A DNA stretch of 64,000 nucleotides. Origin: Ardenticatenaceae bacterium (GTDB lineage Bacteria; Chloroflexota; Anaerolineae; Promineifilales; Promineifilaceae). The position numbers were made by a program, and so were the translations under genes. The stretch is from the NCBI GenBank assembly GCA_020634235.1, contig JACKCB010000005.1, positions 124,001-188,000 on the forward strand, given 5' to 3'. The notes beneath the pieces are model-generated. The model was not told the origin of the DNA. It did not search any database and was given only the letters and a program-made list of their open reading frames with translations. Shown here in pieces: positions 7,219-15,953 of this stretch (positions within the stretch are counted from its first letter, which is position 1; each line of letters starts with the position of its first letter).

Positions 7219-7521
7219 ATGGACAAGCAACCACTGAAACCAGAATCCACTCGCAAAACCCGCAACGGTATGGCCCAGGGATTGCTCATCGGCGTCGCCA
7301 TTGGTGTCGCCATGGGCCTGGCGTTGGACAGCATCGCTATTGGCATGGGTGTGGGGCTGGGCATTGGTGCCGCATTGGGTGCTGCGTTTTCAGAAGACAG
7401 CCCATCGGCCCAGGACGAGATGCTGCGGGCCAAACGACGGCCGCTGCTCATCGCCGCGCTTTCTGTGCTGTTCGGCATCATGGTGCTGATAGCCTTGCTC
7501 CTGCTGCTGTTCCTGCGCTAG
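7219..7521 (+). CDS. Small glycine-zipper membrane protein
   Basis: 100 aa with no family I recognise. A charged N-terminus is followed by a Gly/Ala-rich hydrophobic segment with GxxxG spacing (LLIGVAIGVAMGLAL, GMGVGLGIGAALGAAF), a polar loop, and a C-terminal membrane helix (LIAALSVLFGIMVLIALLLLLFL). GGGAGAG precedes ATG 7219 at good spacing. The gene lies 22 nt upstream of the single-domain receiver gene and is probably in the same transcript. Function unknown; a small inner-membrane protein is the safe description. Confidence 0.65.
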   Translation: MDKQPLKPESTRKTRNGMAQGLLIGVAIGVAMGLALDSIAIGMGVGLGIGAALGAAFSEDSPSAQDEMLRAKRRPLLIAALSVLFGIMVLIALLLLLFLR

Positions 7522-7543
7522 ACAGCCCGGCCGGGGGTGTATC

Positions 7544-7942
7544 TTGCGTGTAGTGCTGGCAGATGACGAAGAACGGGTCCGGCATGCCCTGCGCATTGTG
7601 CTAGGGCGGCAGCCTGACCTGGACGTAGTCGGAGAGGCCGCCCAGGCGGCGGACCTATTTACCCTGCTGGCCGGTGAACCGGTCGATTTGCTGATCCTGG
7701 ATTGGCGCTTACCCGGCTTCACCCCGGCCGGGGGGCTGTCCCAGCTCCAGCAATACGCCCCAGACCTGATCATCATCGCCCTCAGCGGCCGGCCAGAAGT
7801 TGGGGCCGATGCCCACGCGGCCGGCGTCCATGCCTTCATCAGCAAGATCGACCCGCCCCGCACCCTGCTAGACACCATTCAGCGGCTAACCCGGCCGGGG
7901 CAACCCGGCAGCCAAAACTATCTCAGCGTAAACCAGCCATAA
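7544..7942 (+). CDS. Stand-alone response regulator receiver protein
   Basis: 132 aa. It holds a receiver domain only: Asp7/Asp8, phospho-acceptor Asp53 (LLILDWRLPG), Ser81 and Lys101 are all present, but there is no output domain. The start is TTG at 7544, preceded by GGGGGTG. Such proteins act by protein contact or as phosphate sinks. No histidine kinase is adjacent; the nearest is the NarX-type kinase at 4777. It sits between the small membrane protein and a PH-domain membrane protein. Confidence 0.8.
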   Translation: MRVVLADDEERVRHALRIVLGRQPDLDVVGEAAQAADLFTLLAGEPVDLLILDWRLPGFTPAGGLSQLQQYAPDLIIIALSGRPEVGADAHAAGVHAFISKIDPPRTLLDTIQRLTRPGQPGSQNYLSVNQP

Positions 7943-7970
7943 ACCTGGCACCCCAACAGGAGGTGTCGCC

Positions 7971-8600
7971 ATGAAAACCATCATCCTAAAACCCAACCAC
8001 AAATACCTGAGCAAACTCTACCTGCAACTCTCCATCCTCTTCGTATTGTGGCTCATCGCCGGCGGGGCATTTGCCGCCCTCCTGGCCGGCGAACCAGACA
8101 TAGGCTCCGACGGCGCCAACCAGATCATGGTCATCGCCACCCTTATCGGCCTGGCCGTATGGCTGCCGGGCATGGCCCTGGCCGCCCCCTACTACCACAG
8201 CCTCAGCTACGAAATCCACGAAGACGAGGTAATCGTGCGCGCCGGCATCATCACCCGCTCCATCAAGCACGTACCCTACCGCACCGTCACCAACCTCACC
8301 ATCAAGCGCGGCCTCTTCGATCGCTACCTCTTCAACCTGGGCACCCTCGACATCCAAACCGCCGGGATGAGCGGCAGCACCGGAGCCGAGGAGAGCCTGG
8401 CCGGGCTAACCGACGTCGAAGCCGTGTACGACGTCGTCGTTGAGGAACTGCGCCGCTTCCGTGGGGCCATGGGCCCTACCGCAACGGAACTATCCGGCAG
8501 TCCGGCCGGCCGGCCACCAATCAGCAAAGGCACCGACCTGACCATCGAAGCCATCCTCAACGAACTACAAGCCATTCGCCACGCCGTAGAAACGAAATAG
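7971..8600 (+). CDS. Membrane protein with bacterial PH domain (YdbS/DUF304-like)
   Basis: 209 aa. Two membrane helices (roughly residues 16-38 and 52-74) are followed by a bPH2-type domain with YEIHEDEVIVRAGIITRS and VPYRTVTNLTIKRGLFDRYL, the usual core of this family. AGGAGGTG lies just ahead of ATG 7971. It comes directly before an ABC-2 exporter on the same strand (55 nt gap). Known relatives are linked to envelope maintenance but lack a defined biochemical activity; a link to the exporter is inference from position. Confidence 0.75.
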   Translation: MKTIILKPNHKYLSKLYLQLSILFVLWLIAGGAFAALLAGEPDIGSDGANQIMVIATLIGLAVWLPGMALAAPYYHSLSYEIHEDEVIVRAGIITRSIKHVPYRTVTNLTIKRGLFDRYLFNLGTLDIQTAGMSGSTGAEESLAGLTDVEAVYDVVVEELRRFRGAMGPTATELSGSPAGRPPISKGTDLTIEAILNELQAIRHAVETK

Positions 8601-8655
8601 CCGGTTGGCCGGCCAGCCCTCGCGCCGGCCGGCCAACCACCGACAGGAGTTCCAG

Positions 8656-9609
8656 ATGCATACCGTTGAAGTCTCACATCTTGCCAAACGCTTCGGGGAT
8701 GTCAAAGCCGTGACTGATGTTTCGTTTGCCGTCGAGCCGGGGGAGATTTTCGGCCTGCTAGGCCCCAATGGCGCCGGCAAAACCACCACCATCCGCATGA
8801 TCATGGACATCTTCAAGCCCGACACCGGCACCGTGCGCGTTTTTGGCGGGCAGTTGGACCTGGCCAAGAAGCGGCGCATCGGCTATTTGCCGGAAGAGCG
8901 CGGCCTGTACAAAGATCTGAAGCTAGAAGCCACCCTCATCTATCTGGCCACCCTGAAGGGGCTGGACGAGAAAGAGGTGCGCCGGCGGCTGGGTGAGTGG
9001 CTGGAACGGCTGGACCTGGCCGAACACCGCAACAAGAAAGTCCAGGAATTGAGCAAGGGGATGCAGCAGAAAGCGCAAATCATCACCACTCTGCTGCACG
9101 AACCAGACCTCATTGTCATCGACGAACCATTCTCCGGCCTGGACCCGGTGAACACGCGCCTGGTAAAAGATATCTTTGAGGAACAGCGCGCCGCCGGCCG
9201 GGCCATCATCATGTCCACGCACCAAATGTACCAGGTAGAGGCGCTGTGCAATCGCATTGTGCTCATCGACGATGGCCAGACGGTGTTATACGGCCTGGTG
9301 AACGAGATCAAGCGCAATTTCGCCGGCAACGCGGTCATCCTGGCCGGCCAGGGGGACTTTGCCCAACTGCCCGGCGTGCTGGAGGCCCGGCAGCAAAACG
9401 GCCTGTGGCACCTGTCGCTGGAAATCGGCACCGACCCGCAGGAGGTATTGCAAGCGCTAACCGCCCGGCCGGGAACCCGCATCAACCGCTTTGAACTGGC
9501 CGAGCCTTCGCTAGATGACATCTTCGTCAGCGTCGTCAGCGCCGAGCCAGGAAAAGACATCGCCAGCCACAACGGCCACAGCCACCCGGCGGAGGTCAGC
9601 CATGCGTAA
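8656..9609 (+). CDS. ABC-2 exporter, ATP-binding subunit (NatA/YhaQ-like)
   Basis: 317 aa. Walker A GPNGAGKTTT, signature LSKGMQQK, Walker B LIVIDEPFSGLDP and H-loop MSTHQM are intact, and a C-terminal extension of DUF4162 type follows. It powers the two membrane subunits encoded downstream; the first overlaps this gene by 8 nt. ATG 8656 is chosen over the longer frame because AGGAG precedes it and MHTVEVSHLAKRFG is the normal N-terminus. The closest known systems are Na+ or drug exporters of the NatAB type; the substrate is not evident. Confidence 0.9.
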   Translation: MHTVEVSHLAKRFGDVKAVTDVSFAVEPGEIFGLLGPNGAGKTTTIRMIMDIFKPDTGTVRVFGGQLDLAKKRRIGYLPEERGLYKDLKLEATLIYLATLKGLDEKEVRRRLGEWLERLDLAEHRNKKVQELSKGMQQKAQIITTLLHEPDLIVIDEPFSGLDPVNTRLVKDIFEEQRAAGRAIIMSTHQMYQVEALCNRIVLIDDGQTVLYGLVNEIKRNFAGNAVILAGQGDFAQLPGVLEARQQNGLWHLSLEIGTDPQEVLQALTARPGTRINRFELAEPSLDDIFVSVVSAEPGKDIASHNGHSHPAEVSHA

Positions 9610-10807
9610 CTACTGGTTAGTCGCCCGCCACGAATACCGGCGCACCGTCCTACGCCGCGCCTTCGTGCTGCTTACCCTGGCCATCCCCATCGCCTTCGCC
9701 GCCCTAATTACCCTGGCAGTCGTCGTGGAACTGGCCAGCGAGAACCGGCTGCCCGTGGGCTATGTGGACCACGCCGGCTTCCTGGAAGAATCCCGCCAGC
9801 ACACACTATCCGACCCCGAAGACCGCATTGAAGTGCGCGCCTTTGCCGACGAGGAAGCGGCCCGGGCCGCCCTGGAGCGCGAAGAGATTCAGGCCTTTTT
9901 TGTCATCCCGGCCGGGTACCCCACCAGCCTGGAGACCCAGCTTTACTACTGGACCGACCCCCTAAACAACAGCGCCTGGGGCGATTTCGACGACTTCATG
10001 CGCGTCAATCTGCTGGCCAGCTACCCTGAAGCCGTGCAAGCTCGCCTGCTCGAAGGCAGCGACATCACCGTCTACGACATCGCCAGCCGCCGCACCTTCG
10101 GCGCCAACGACATCACCCTGATCCTGCCCTTCATTGGCACCATCTTCTTCTTCATCGCCACCATGTCCGCCTCCGGCTACATGCTGCAAGTGGTGGCCGA
10201 CGAGAAAGAAAACCGCACTATGGAACTCATGCTGACCTCAATCACCCCTGGCCAGCTCATCCTGGGCAAAGGCATGGGCCTCCTGGCCGCGGCCCTCACC
10301 CAACTGGCCATCTACCTGGCAACAGCCCTGATCGGGCTGGCCATCGCCCGGCAGTATGTACCCAGCCTGCAACATGCCACCATGCCGTGGGGCTACGTGG
10401 GCCTCATGTTCCTCTACTTCTTACCCAGCTACGTACTCATCTCAGCCATCATGGTGGCCATTGGCAGCGCCGTAACGGAACTCCAGCAGGCCCAGCAAGT
10501 AGCCGGGCTGCTGAACCTGGTCTTCATGTCCCCCCTCTTCTTCCTGATCTTCATCTTCATGAACCCGGCCGGGCTGCTGCCCACCCTACTCAGCCTCTTC
10601 CCCCCCACCGCCTTCCTCACCATCTCCCTGCGCTGGGGACTGGGCACCGTGCCTCTCTGGCAGCTCCTCCTGAGCTGGCTGCTGCTGGTCGCCAGTGCCG
10701 GTTTCATGATGTGGGCCGCCGCCAGAATCTTCCGCGTGGGAATGCTGCGCTACGGCCAACCCCTTAGCCTGACCGCCGCCATGCAAGCGGTGAGGAGACA
10801 ATCATAA
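9602..10807 (+). CDS. ABC-2 exporter permease, first subunit
   Basis: 401 aa of NatB/YhaP type: N-terminal helix (FVLLTLAIPIAFAALITLAVV), a large extracytoplasmic domain, then five or six helices beginning ITLILPFIGTIFFFIATMSA with the family motif EKENRTMELMLTSI. The start overlaps the ATPase gene by 8 nt, and the stop TAA shares its last A with the ATG of the second permease. Both permeases have the same architecture, so the transporter is probably a heterodimer. Confidence 0.88.
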   Translation: MRNYWLVARHEYRRTVLRRAFVLLTLAIPIAFAALITLAVVVELASENRLPVGYVDHAGFLEESRQHTLSDPEDRIEVRAFADEEAARAALEREEIQAFFVIPAGYPTSLETQLYYWTDPLNNSAWGDFDDFMRVNLLASYPEAVQARLLEGSDITVYDIASRRTFGANDITLILPFIGTIFFFIATMSASGYMLQVVADEKENRTMELMLTSITPGQLILGKGMGLLAAALTQLAIYLATALIGLAIARQYVPSLQHATMPWGYVGLMFLYFLPSYVLISAIMVAIGSAVTELQQAQQVAGLLNLVFMSPLFFLIFIFMNPAGLLPTLLSLFPPTAFLTISLRWGLGTVPLWQLLLSWLLLVASAGFMMWAAARIFRVGMLRYGQPLSLTAAMQAVRRQS

Positions 10808-12075
10808 TGCGCACCATCTGGTTAGTCATCAAGCACGATGTCGGCGTTATCCTGCACCAGCGCTCCTTCTGGGTGCTAACGCTCATTATCCCGGTGCTGC
10901 TCGTGGCCATGAACGCCGTAGTACTGGTAGACCGCGACGAGCCGGCCACCCCGGAAGAAGCCACCGACACGGCCCCCATTGAGGAAACTGGCCAACGACT
11001 GGGCCTGGTAGACCCGGCCGGGATCATCGCCAACCTGCCACCCGGCCTGCCCACCGACCTCTTCCAGCAGTTCGACGATCAGGCCAGCGCCACCAGCGCC
11101 CTCAAAGCCGGCGAAATAACCCAGTTCGTCGTCATCCCCGCCGACTACCTGGACCACGGCCAGGTCACCGTCTACGACCAGGACTTCCAGATTCGCCAGG
11201 ACAGCGACAACAGCGAACTGGCTTTCGGCGGGCAAAACAGTTGGATCCTGGACTACCTGCTAAGCTACAACCTGACCGGCGACCCCGCCCTGACCCTCGC
11301 CCTGAACAACCCCACGCCAGCCACCCAGGCCCAGATGGTACGTGTTAGCCCCATAGACCCCAACAGCCGCACCAACGACGCCATGACCACCATGGTGGCC
11401 AGCTTCACCCCCTATATCTTCTACTTCCTCCTGCTCATGGGCAGCAGCTACCTGCTGCGCAGCGTCGTCTCCGAAAAGGAAAACCGCACCGTCGAAGTCC
11501 TGCTGCTCAGCCTGGACCCGCGACAACTGATGTTCGGCAAAATCCTGGCCATGAGCGTGGTACTCATTGTGCAGTTACTGATCTGGGGTACCACCTCCTT
11601 CCTGATCCTGGACCGCGGCGCGGCCTTGCTGCAGGTCAGCCAGTTCACCTTCCCGCCCGGCTTCTTCTTCTGGGCCGTTATCTTTCTGGTTCTGGGCTAC
11701 CTGCTCTTTGCCACGGTGATGGCCGCCGCCGGTGCCCTGGCGCCCAACGCGCGCGAAGGCAGCCAGGTCACCTGGATCCTCATTGTGCCCCTGCTGCCCA
11801 CCCTCATGTTTGGCGACCTGTTCATCCGCGAACCGGAGAATCCCCTGGTCATTGCCCTCAGTCTCTTCCCATTCAGTTCCCCCAGCGCCATGGTCACCCG
11901 CCTGGCCGTCAGCGACGTGCCCATGTGGCAGATCATTGTTAGCCTGGCCGGCCTGGTTATCACCACCTACGTCTTCGTTATCCTGGCGGCGCGCTTCTTC
12001 AGAGCCGACAACCTGCTCTCGCAAGCCTCGTTCAACCTGAAGCGCCTGGCCACAGAATGGCGCTCACCAGCATAG
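10807..12075 (+). CDS. ABC-2 exporter permease, second subunit
   Basis: 422 aa with the same plan as its upstream partner: N-terminal helix (SFWVLTLIIPVLLVAMNAVV), extracytoplasmic domain, and a C-terminal helical bundle beginning TPYIFYFLLLMGSSYLLR with EKENRTVEVLLLSL. It starts within a TAATG overlap with the first permease. It ends the plus-strand operon; a hairpin lies shortly after the stop. Confidence 0.88.
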   Translation: MRTIWLVIKHDVGVILHQRSFWVLTLIIPVLLVAMNAVVLVDRDEPATPEEATDTAPIEETGQRLGLVDPAGIIANLPPGLPTDLFQQFDDQASATSALKAGEITQFVVIPADYLDHGQVTVYDQDFQIRQDSDNSELAFGGQNSWILDYLLSYNLTGDPALTLALNNPTPATQAQMVRVSPIDPNSRTNDAMTTMVASFTPYIFYFLLLMGSSYLLRSVVSEKENRTVEVLLLSLDPRQLMFGKILAMSVVLIVQLLIWGTTSFLILDRGAALLQVSQFTFPPGFFFWAVIFLVLGYLLFATVMAAAGALAPNAREGSQVTWILIVPLLPTLMFGDLFIREPENPLVIALSLFPFSSPSAMVTRLAVSDVPMWQIIVSLAGLVITTYVFVILAARFFRADNLLSQASFNLKRLATEWRSPA

Positions 12076-12092
12076 TGCCCACTTCGCCTGGC

Positions 12093-12118
12093 ATGGCTGG
12101 TCGCCAACGGCCAGCCAT
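12093..12118. terminator. Hairpin between convergent genes
   Basis: ATGGCTGGTCG and CGGCCAGCCAT pair over 11 positions (one wobble) around a CCAA loop, between the end of the exporter operon and the end of the convergent dehydrogenase gene. No U-run follows on either strand, so termination is only suggested by position. Confidence 0.35.
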
Positions 12119-12165
12119 CGCCCGGCATACAGCCGGCGAACCCCGCTTAACACGCTTGTCTGGGC

Positions 12166-13164
12166 CTAGACAGGCCGCAGCAGGATTTTGCGCACCCCCG
12201 GCCGGGACGCATGTTCCAGCGCCGCGACCCCCTCAGATAGTGGATAAGTAGCCTCAATCAAGGCGCTCACGTTCACCTGGCCTCGCGCCAGCAGCCGCAG
12301 CGCCGGGGCAAATGGCCCGCAGCGCGAGCCAACCACCGTAATCTCGCCCACCACCAGCTTGGTCAGGTCCACCGTCGCCGCGCCGGCAAAGGTACTCTTC
12401 ATCACCAGCGTGCCCAGCGGCCGCACCAGGCGCAGCGAATGGGCCAGCCCCTCAGCATTGCCGGTGGCCTCCACCACCAGGTCAAAGCTGTCACTGGCAA
12501 AGTCAGCGACCAGGCCCGTTGGCAGCCCCAACTGCGCCGGCAGCCGCAGCGCCATCTCACTCCGCCCCAACATCATCACCTGGCCACCGGCCAGCGCCAA
12601 CACCTGGCCAATGAGCAGCCCCAACCGGCCGGGGCCAACCACCGCCACCCTGGCAGTCGGCCGCACCCGCACCTGCTCGCGAATGCGCAGCGCCGCCGCC
12701 AGCGGCTCCGTGAACACCGCCACCTCGTCAGGCAGGCCATCCGGCACAGGCAGCAAGTTGGCCAGGGGCAGCGCCACATAGTCGGCAAAGACGCCATCAC
12801 GGTTGATGATGCCCAAAACCGTGCGCTGCGGGCAATGTTCCGGCCCGTCGGCCAGGCAGACGGCGCATTGGCGGCAGGCCACATTGATCGTACCTACCAC
12901 CCGACGCCCCACCCAGTCCGGCGCGGGCGCAGCCACCACCTCCCCCACAAACTCATGCCCCAGCACGCCCCGGAAGCCGCCGGCGTACCCCTTTACAATC
13001 TCCAGGTCCGTGCTGCAAATCCCGGCCAGCCGCACCCGGATCAACGCCTCGTCCGCCCCCGGCCGGGGGCGCACCCGATTCTGCACGTAGGCCAGCCGTC
13101 CCTCAGCCACAACCAGCGCCTGCATCGGCGGCTGTTGGCTACTCACTGTTTCACCCATCGCCAT
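12166..13164 (-). CDS. Zinc-dependent medium-chain alcohol dehydrogenase
   Basis: 332 aa MDR-family oxidoreductase. Catalytic zinc ligands lie in GICSTDLE and GHEFVGEVV; the structural zinc lobe C-x2-C-x2-C-x7-C is CRQCAVCLADGPEHC. The Rossmann fold has VVGPGRLGLLIGQ. The family oxidises alcohols or polyols with NAD(P); the pattern is closest to sorbitol or threonine dehydrogenase-like members, but the substrate cannot be read from sequence. ATG 13164 (MAMGETVSS) is chosen because GGGACAGGTG precedes it. The gene is monocistronic and divergent from the C39-like peptidase gene. Confidence 0.87.
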   Translation of the reverse strand: MAMGETVSSQQPPMQALVVAEGRLAYVQNRVRPRPGADEALIRVRLAGICSTDLEIVKGYAGGFRGVLGHEFVGEVVAAPAPDWVGRRVVGTINVACRQCAVCLADGPEHCPQRTVLGIINRDGVFADYVALPLANLLPVPDGLPDEVAVFTEPLAAALRIREQVRVRPTARVAVVGPGRLGLLIGQVLALAGGQVMMLGRSEMALRLPAQLGLPTGLVADFASDSFDLVVEATGNAEGLAHSLRLVRPLGTLVMKSTFAGAATVDLTKLVVGEITVVGSRCGPFAPALRLLARGQVNVSALIEATYPLSEGVAALEHASRPGVRKILLRPV

Positions 13165-13246
13165 CACCTGTCCCTCAAAAATAAGCGCGAACTGTGCCTC
13201 AACTATCCAACAACCTGCGCCCCACGTCAACCCATGCCAGATCGGG

Positions 13247-13252
13247 TATACT
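13247..13252 (+). promoter_or_regulatory. Candidate -10 box of the C39-like peptidase gene (leaderless type)
   Basis: TATACT ends 7 nt before ATG 13260 with no Shine-Dalgarno between. The -35 region is poor (ACGTCA at 17 bp), so this is a candidate only. Confidence 0.4.
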
Positions 13253-13259
13253 TGCCCCC

Positions 13260-14540
13260 ATGAACACACGACGATGGCGATTCCTGCTGCTGGCCCTGGG
13301 CTTGCTGGCCCTGTTGGCGGTACTGCTGCTGGCGGTGCCGCCGGTGAAGCAGCGTGTGGCTTACCTGCCTCGCTACCTGCAAACCCAATTGAACCGCCTG
13401 CGCCCCACGCCGGTCATCCCCACTCCCCCGGCCGGGTCCGCCTATTCGCCGGAGGAGCTGCTGGCCACCCGGCCGGTCCCCACACCCACCCTCATCCCTA
13501 CCCCCATCCCCAGCCGCACCCCACCGCCCATCCCGCCCCTCACCCCCTCCCCCACGCCCACGGCCACACCCTCGGCCACGCCCACGCCAACCCCCTTCCC
13601 GGTCACCCCGGCCGGGGCCGGCGTCACCCTTAGCGGCTTCACCCACGCCTGGCAAACCTGGAACAACTGCGGCCCCACCACCATCAGCATGAATCTGAGC
13701 TACTTTGGGGCCACCACCACCCAGGCCGAGGCTGCGCTCTTGCTCAAGCCCAACCGCGACGACAAAAACGTCAGCCCCGACGAACTGGCCGCTTACGCCC
13801 GCGCCCAGGGGTACCTGGCCCTCGCCCAGCTCGGCGGGGATGTGGCCCTGCTGCAAACCTTGCTCAGCAACGGCCTGCCGGTCATCGTGGAAACCTGGCT
13901 AGACCCCGAGGACCGGGGCGGGTTGGGGCACTACCGGCTTCTCTCCGGCTACGACCGCGCCACCAACAGCTTCATCGCCCAGGATTCGCTGCACGGCCCC
14001 GACCAACGGGTAGACATTGCCGGATTCGACCCGCTGTGGCAGGTTTTCAACCGCAAGTATGTGCTGGTCTACCGGCCGGAGCAGGCAGAACTGGTGGCGG
14101 CCATTCTTGGCCCGGCCGGGGACACCCCCACCATGCTGGCCAACGCCCTGGCCGTCGCCCAAAGCGAAGCCCAGGCCGACCCGGCCAACCCCTACGCCTG
14201 GTTCAACATCGGCAGCAGCTACACCGCCCTGGGCGAGATGGCGCAGGCGGCCAGCGCCTTCGACGAAGCGCGTCGCCTGGGCCTGCCCTTCCGCATGTTG
14301 TGGTACCAGTTCGAGCCTTTTGCCGCCTATGAAGCCGTTGGCCGCTACCAGGATGTGCTGGACCTGGCCAACCCCACCCTGCAAGCCACCGGCGGGCTGG
14401 AGGAGGTGTACTACTACCGTGGTCTGGCCCGGCAGGCGCTGGGCGACCCGGCCGGGGCAGCCGCCGATTTCCGCGCCGCCCTGGAGTATAACCCCCTCTT
14501 CCAACCCGCCGCTGCCGCCCTGCAAGCGCTGGATAACTGA
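13260..14540 (+). CDS. Secreted or anchored C39-like peptidase with TPR domain
   Basis: 426 aa. The N-terminal membrane anchor (RFLLLALGLLALLAVLLLAV) is followed by a long Pro/Thr-rich stalk (about residues 45-118). A papain-like C39_2 domain follows: Cys in WNNCGPTTISM, His in GLGHYRLLSGYD and Asp in FIAQDSLHGP form the expected triad. Tetratricopeptide-like repeats complete it (NPYAWFNIGSSYTALGEMAQ; YYYRGLARQALGDPAGAAAD). It probably acts outside the membrane as a peptidase or binding protein. The start is ATG 13260; there is no ribosome-binding site, but TATACT lies just upstream. Confidence 0.82.
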   Translation: MNTRRWRFLLLALGLLALLAVLLLAVPPVKQRVAYLPRYLQTQLNRLRPTPVIPTPPAGSAYSPEELLATRPVPTPTLIPTPIPSRTPPPIPPLTPSPTPTATPSATPTPTPFPVTPAGAGVTLSGFTHAWQTWNNCGPTTISMNLSYFGATTTQAEAALLLKPNRDDKNVSPDELAAYARAQGYLALAQLGGDVALLQTLLSNGLPVIVETWLDPEDRGGLGHYRLLSGYDRATNSFIAQDSLHGPDQRVDIAGFDPLWQVFNRKYVLVYRPEQAELVAAILGPAGDTPTMLANALAVAQSEAQADPANPYAWFNIGSSYTALGEMAQAASAFDEARRLGLPFRMLWYQFEPFAAYEAVGRYQDVLDLANPTLQATGGLEEVYYYRGLARQALGDPAGAAADFRAALEYNPLFQPAAAALQALDN

Positions 14541-14547
14541 CAGTTCG

Positions 14548-15951
14548 TTAAGGGGTGGCCGTAGCTGTGGGCGTTGGCTCCGGGGGAATTGGCTCCGCCT
14601 CGCTCAGGCCAATGATTTCATCCAGCAGAGCATCCAGCTCCACCAGGATTGGCCGGATATCGGCCGGAGCCAGGTCACGCCAGGCCGCTTCCAGCATAGC
14701 CAGCGGTCCGCGCACCAACAGAATGTTGGGCAGTTCCCCGGCCGTGTAAGCGGTCACGCCGCGCACCAGCCGGTTGGTCTCGGCCAGCCGCGTGGTCAGG
14801 CTGATAACCTGGCTCACAGGTAAAGTGGTGGTGTAGATACTCCCGGCCGGGTCGGTCGCCACCACCTGGCCACTCAACTGCATGGTCAAATGCGCCCCAT
14901 CCACCCGCTGGTAATCCAGCATGGTGTCCAGCGGCAAAGCCAGCGGCGGTGGCTCCAGGCCCTCCTGCGCCGCCTGCGCCAACAGGGGTGCCAGCGCCCC
15001 ATCCGCCGCCAGGTACAGGGGCAGCAGGCTGGCCGGCAAGGAAAACGCGGGGCAGATCAGGCGGATGGTGCGGCTGTTTGCGCCACCCTCGCCCTCCCCG
15101 GCCGGGGCCAGGTACAGCACCTCCAGCGGCACCACCGGGCAATCCACCAGGTACTCCCCTTGCAGATCGGCCAGCGGCAGCGCCGGCAGGGCAGCCAGTG
15201 CCGCCGCCAGGGCGGGTTCGCTGTCCACCGCCACCGGCGCCGCCACCTCGGCATCCGTCGCCAGCCAGCGCCACAACTGCCCATCGGCCGTCACCGCCAG
15301 GCTGTGCGCAGCGTTGAAAGCATTGGCGTTACGCCGTAGACCAAAAACGCTCCCGGCCGGGAAGTGTGGCCCCAAATTGGCCGCGGTGTAATTCTCCACG
15401 CTGGCCAGCAGCACCGGGTCTTGCAGCCAGCCCTCGCCCGACTCGCCGCTGTCCACCAATTCATAGCTGAAAGCCACGCAGCCGGGGCAATCTTCCGGCA
15501 GCGGCGGCAGGCTCAGCCCGCCAAACCCCAGGCGGAACTGCTCGATAATCGGCCCCTGGTTGCGCAGCACCGCCACCAACCCGGTCGTCTCGTCCACAAT
15601 GTCAATGCGTCCGGCGCGGTTCGCTTCCACACGCCGGTCCAGGCCCAGGGCGGGAATGGTGTAGCGAAACTCAACCACTTTTTCGGCGAAGTCGACATCG
15701 GCCCCCAGGGTGGCGGTGGGGGTGACCCCGGCCGGGGCCGGCGGCGATGGGACGGCCGGGGGCGGGGGCGGGGTAAAGGTGGGGGGCAAGACAAACGGCG
15801 TAACGGTGGCGGCATTCCCGGCCGGGGTGTCGATCACCGCTGATGTGGGTAGCGGTGGCGTCGGGGTTACGCCCGGCCGGGAGCAAGCCGCCAGCAGGAA
15901 AAACAGCAGCAGTAGGAGGCGTCCCGGCCGGGGGCGCGGCCAATCACTCAC
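14548..15951 (-). CDS. Lipoprotein of unknown function, cotranscribed with secDF
   Basis: 467 aa. The signal peptide ends in lipobox LLAAC, followed by a Pro/Thr-rich linker to about residue 85 and a globular part with two short cysteine pairs (EDCPGC, VDC). The C-terminus is another TPTATATP tail. I recognise no family. GTG 15951 begins 2 nt after the secF stop codon, so translation is coupled; a function linked to protein export is conceivable but rests on position only. It converges on the C39-like peptidase gene, 7 nt apart. Confidence 0.65.
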   Translation of the reverse strand: MSDWPRPRPGRLLLLLFFLLAACSRPGVTPTPPLPTSAVIDTPAGNAATVTPFVLPPTFTPPPPPAVPSPPAPAGVTPTATLGADVDFAEKVVEFRYTIPALGLDRRVEANRAGRIDIVDETTGLVAVLRNQGPIIEQFRLGFGGLSLPPLPEDCPGCVAFSYELVDSGESGEGWLQDPVLLASVENYTAANLGPHFPAGSVFGLRRNANAFNAAHSLAVTADGQLWRWLATDAEVAAPVAVDSEPALAAALAALPALPLADLQGEYLVDCPVVPLEVLYLAPAGEGEGGANSRTIRLICPAFSLPASLLPLYLAADGALAPLLAQAAQEGLEPPPLALPLDTMLDYQRVDGAHLTMQLSGQVVATDPAGSIYTTTLPVSQVISLTTRLAETNRLVRGVTAYTAGELPNILLVRGPLAMLEAAWRDLAPADIRPILVELDALLDEIIGLSEAEPIPPEPTPTATATP

Positions 15952-15953
15952 GC

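Noticed and set aside
6769..7230. Minus-strand open frame of 153 codons over the MITE-like element
   Set aside because: It spans the palindromic element and the end of the response regulator gene, with no domain; read-through of a repeat.
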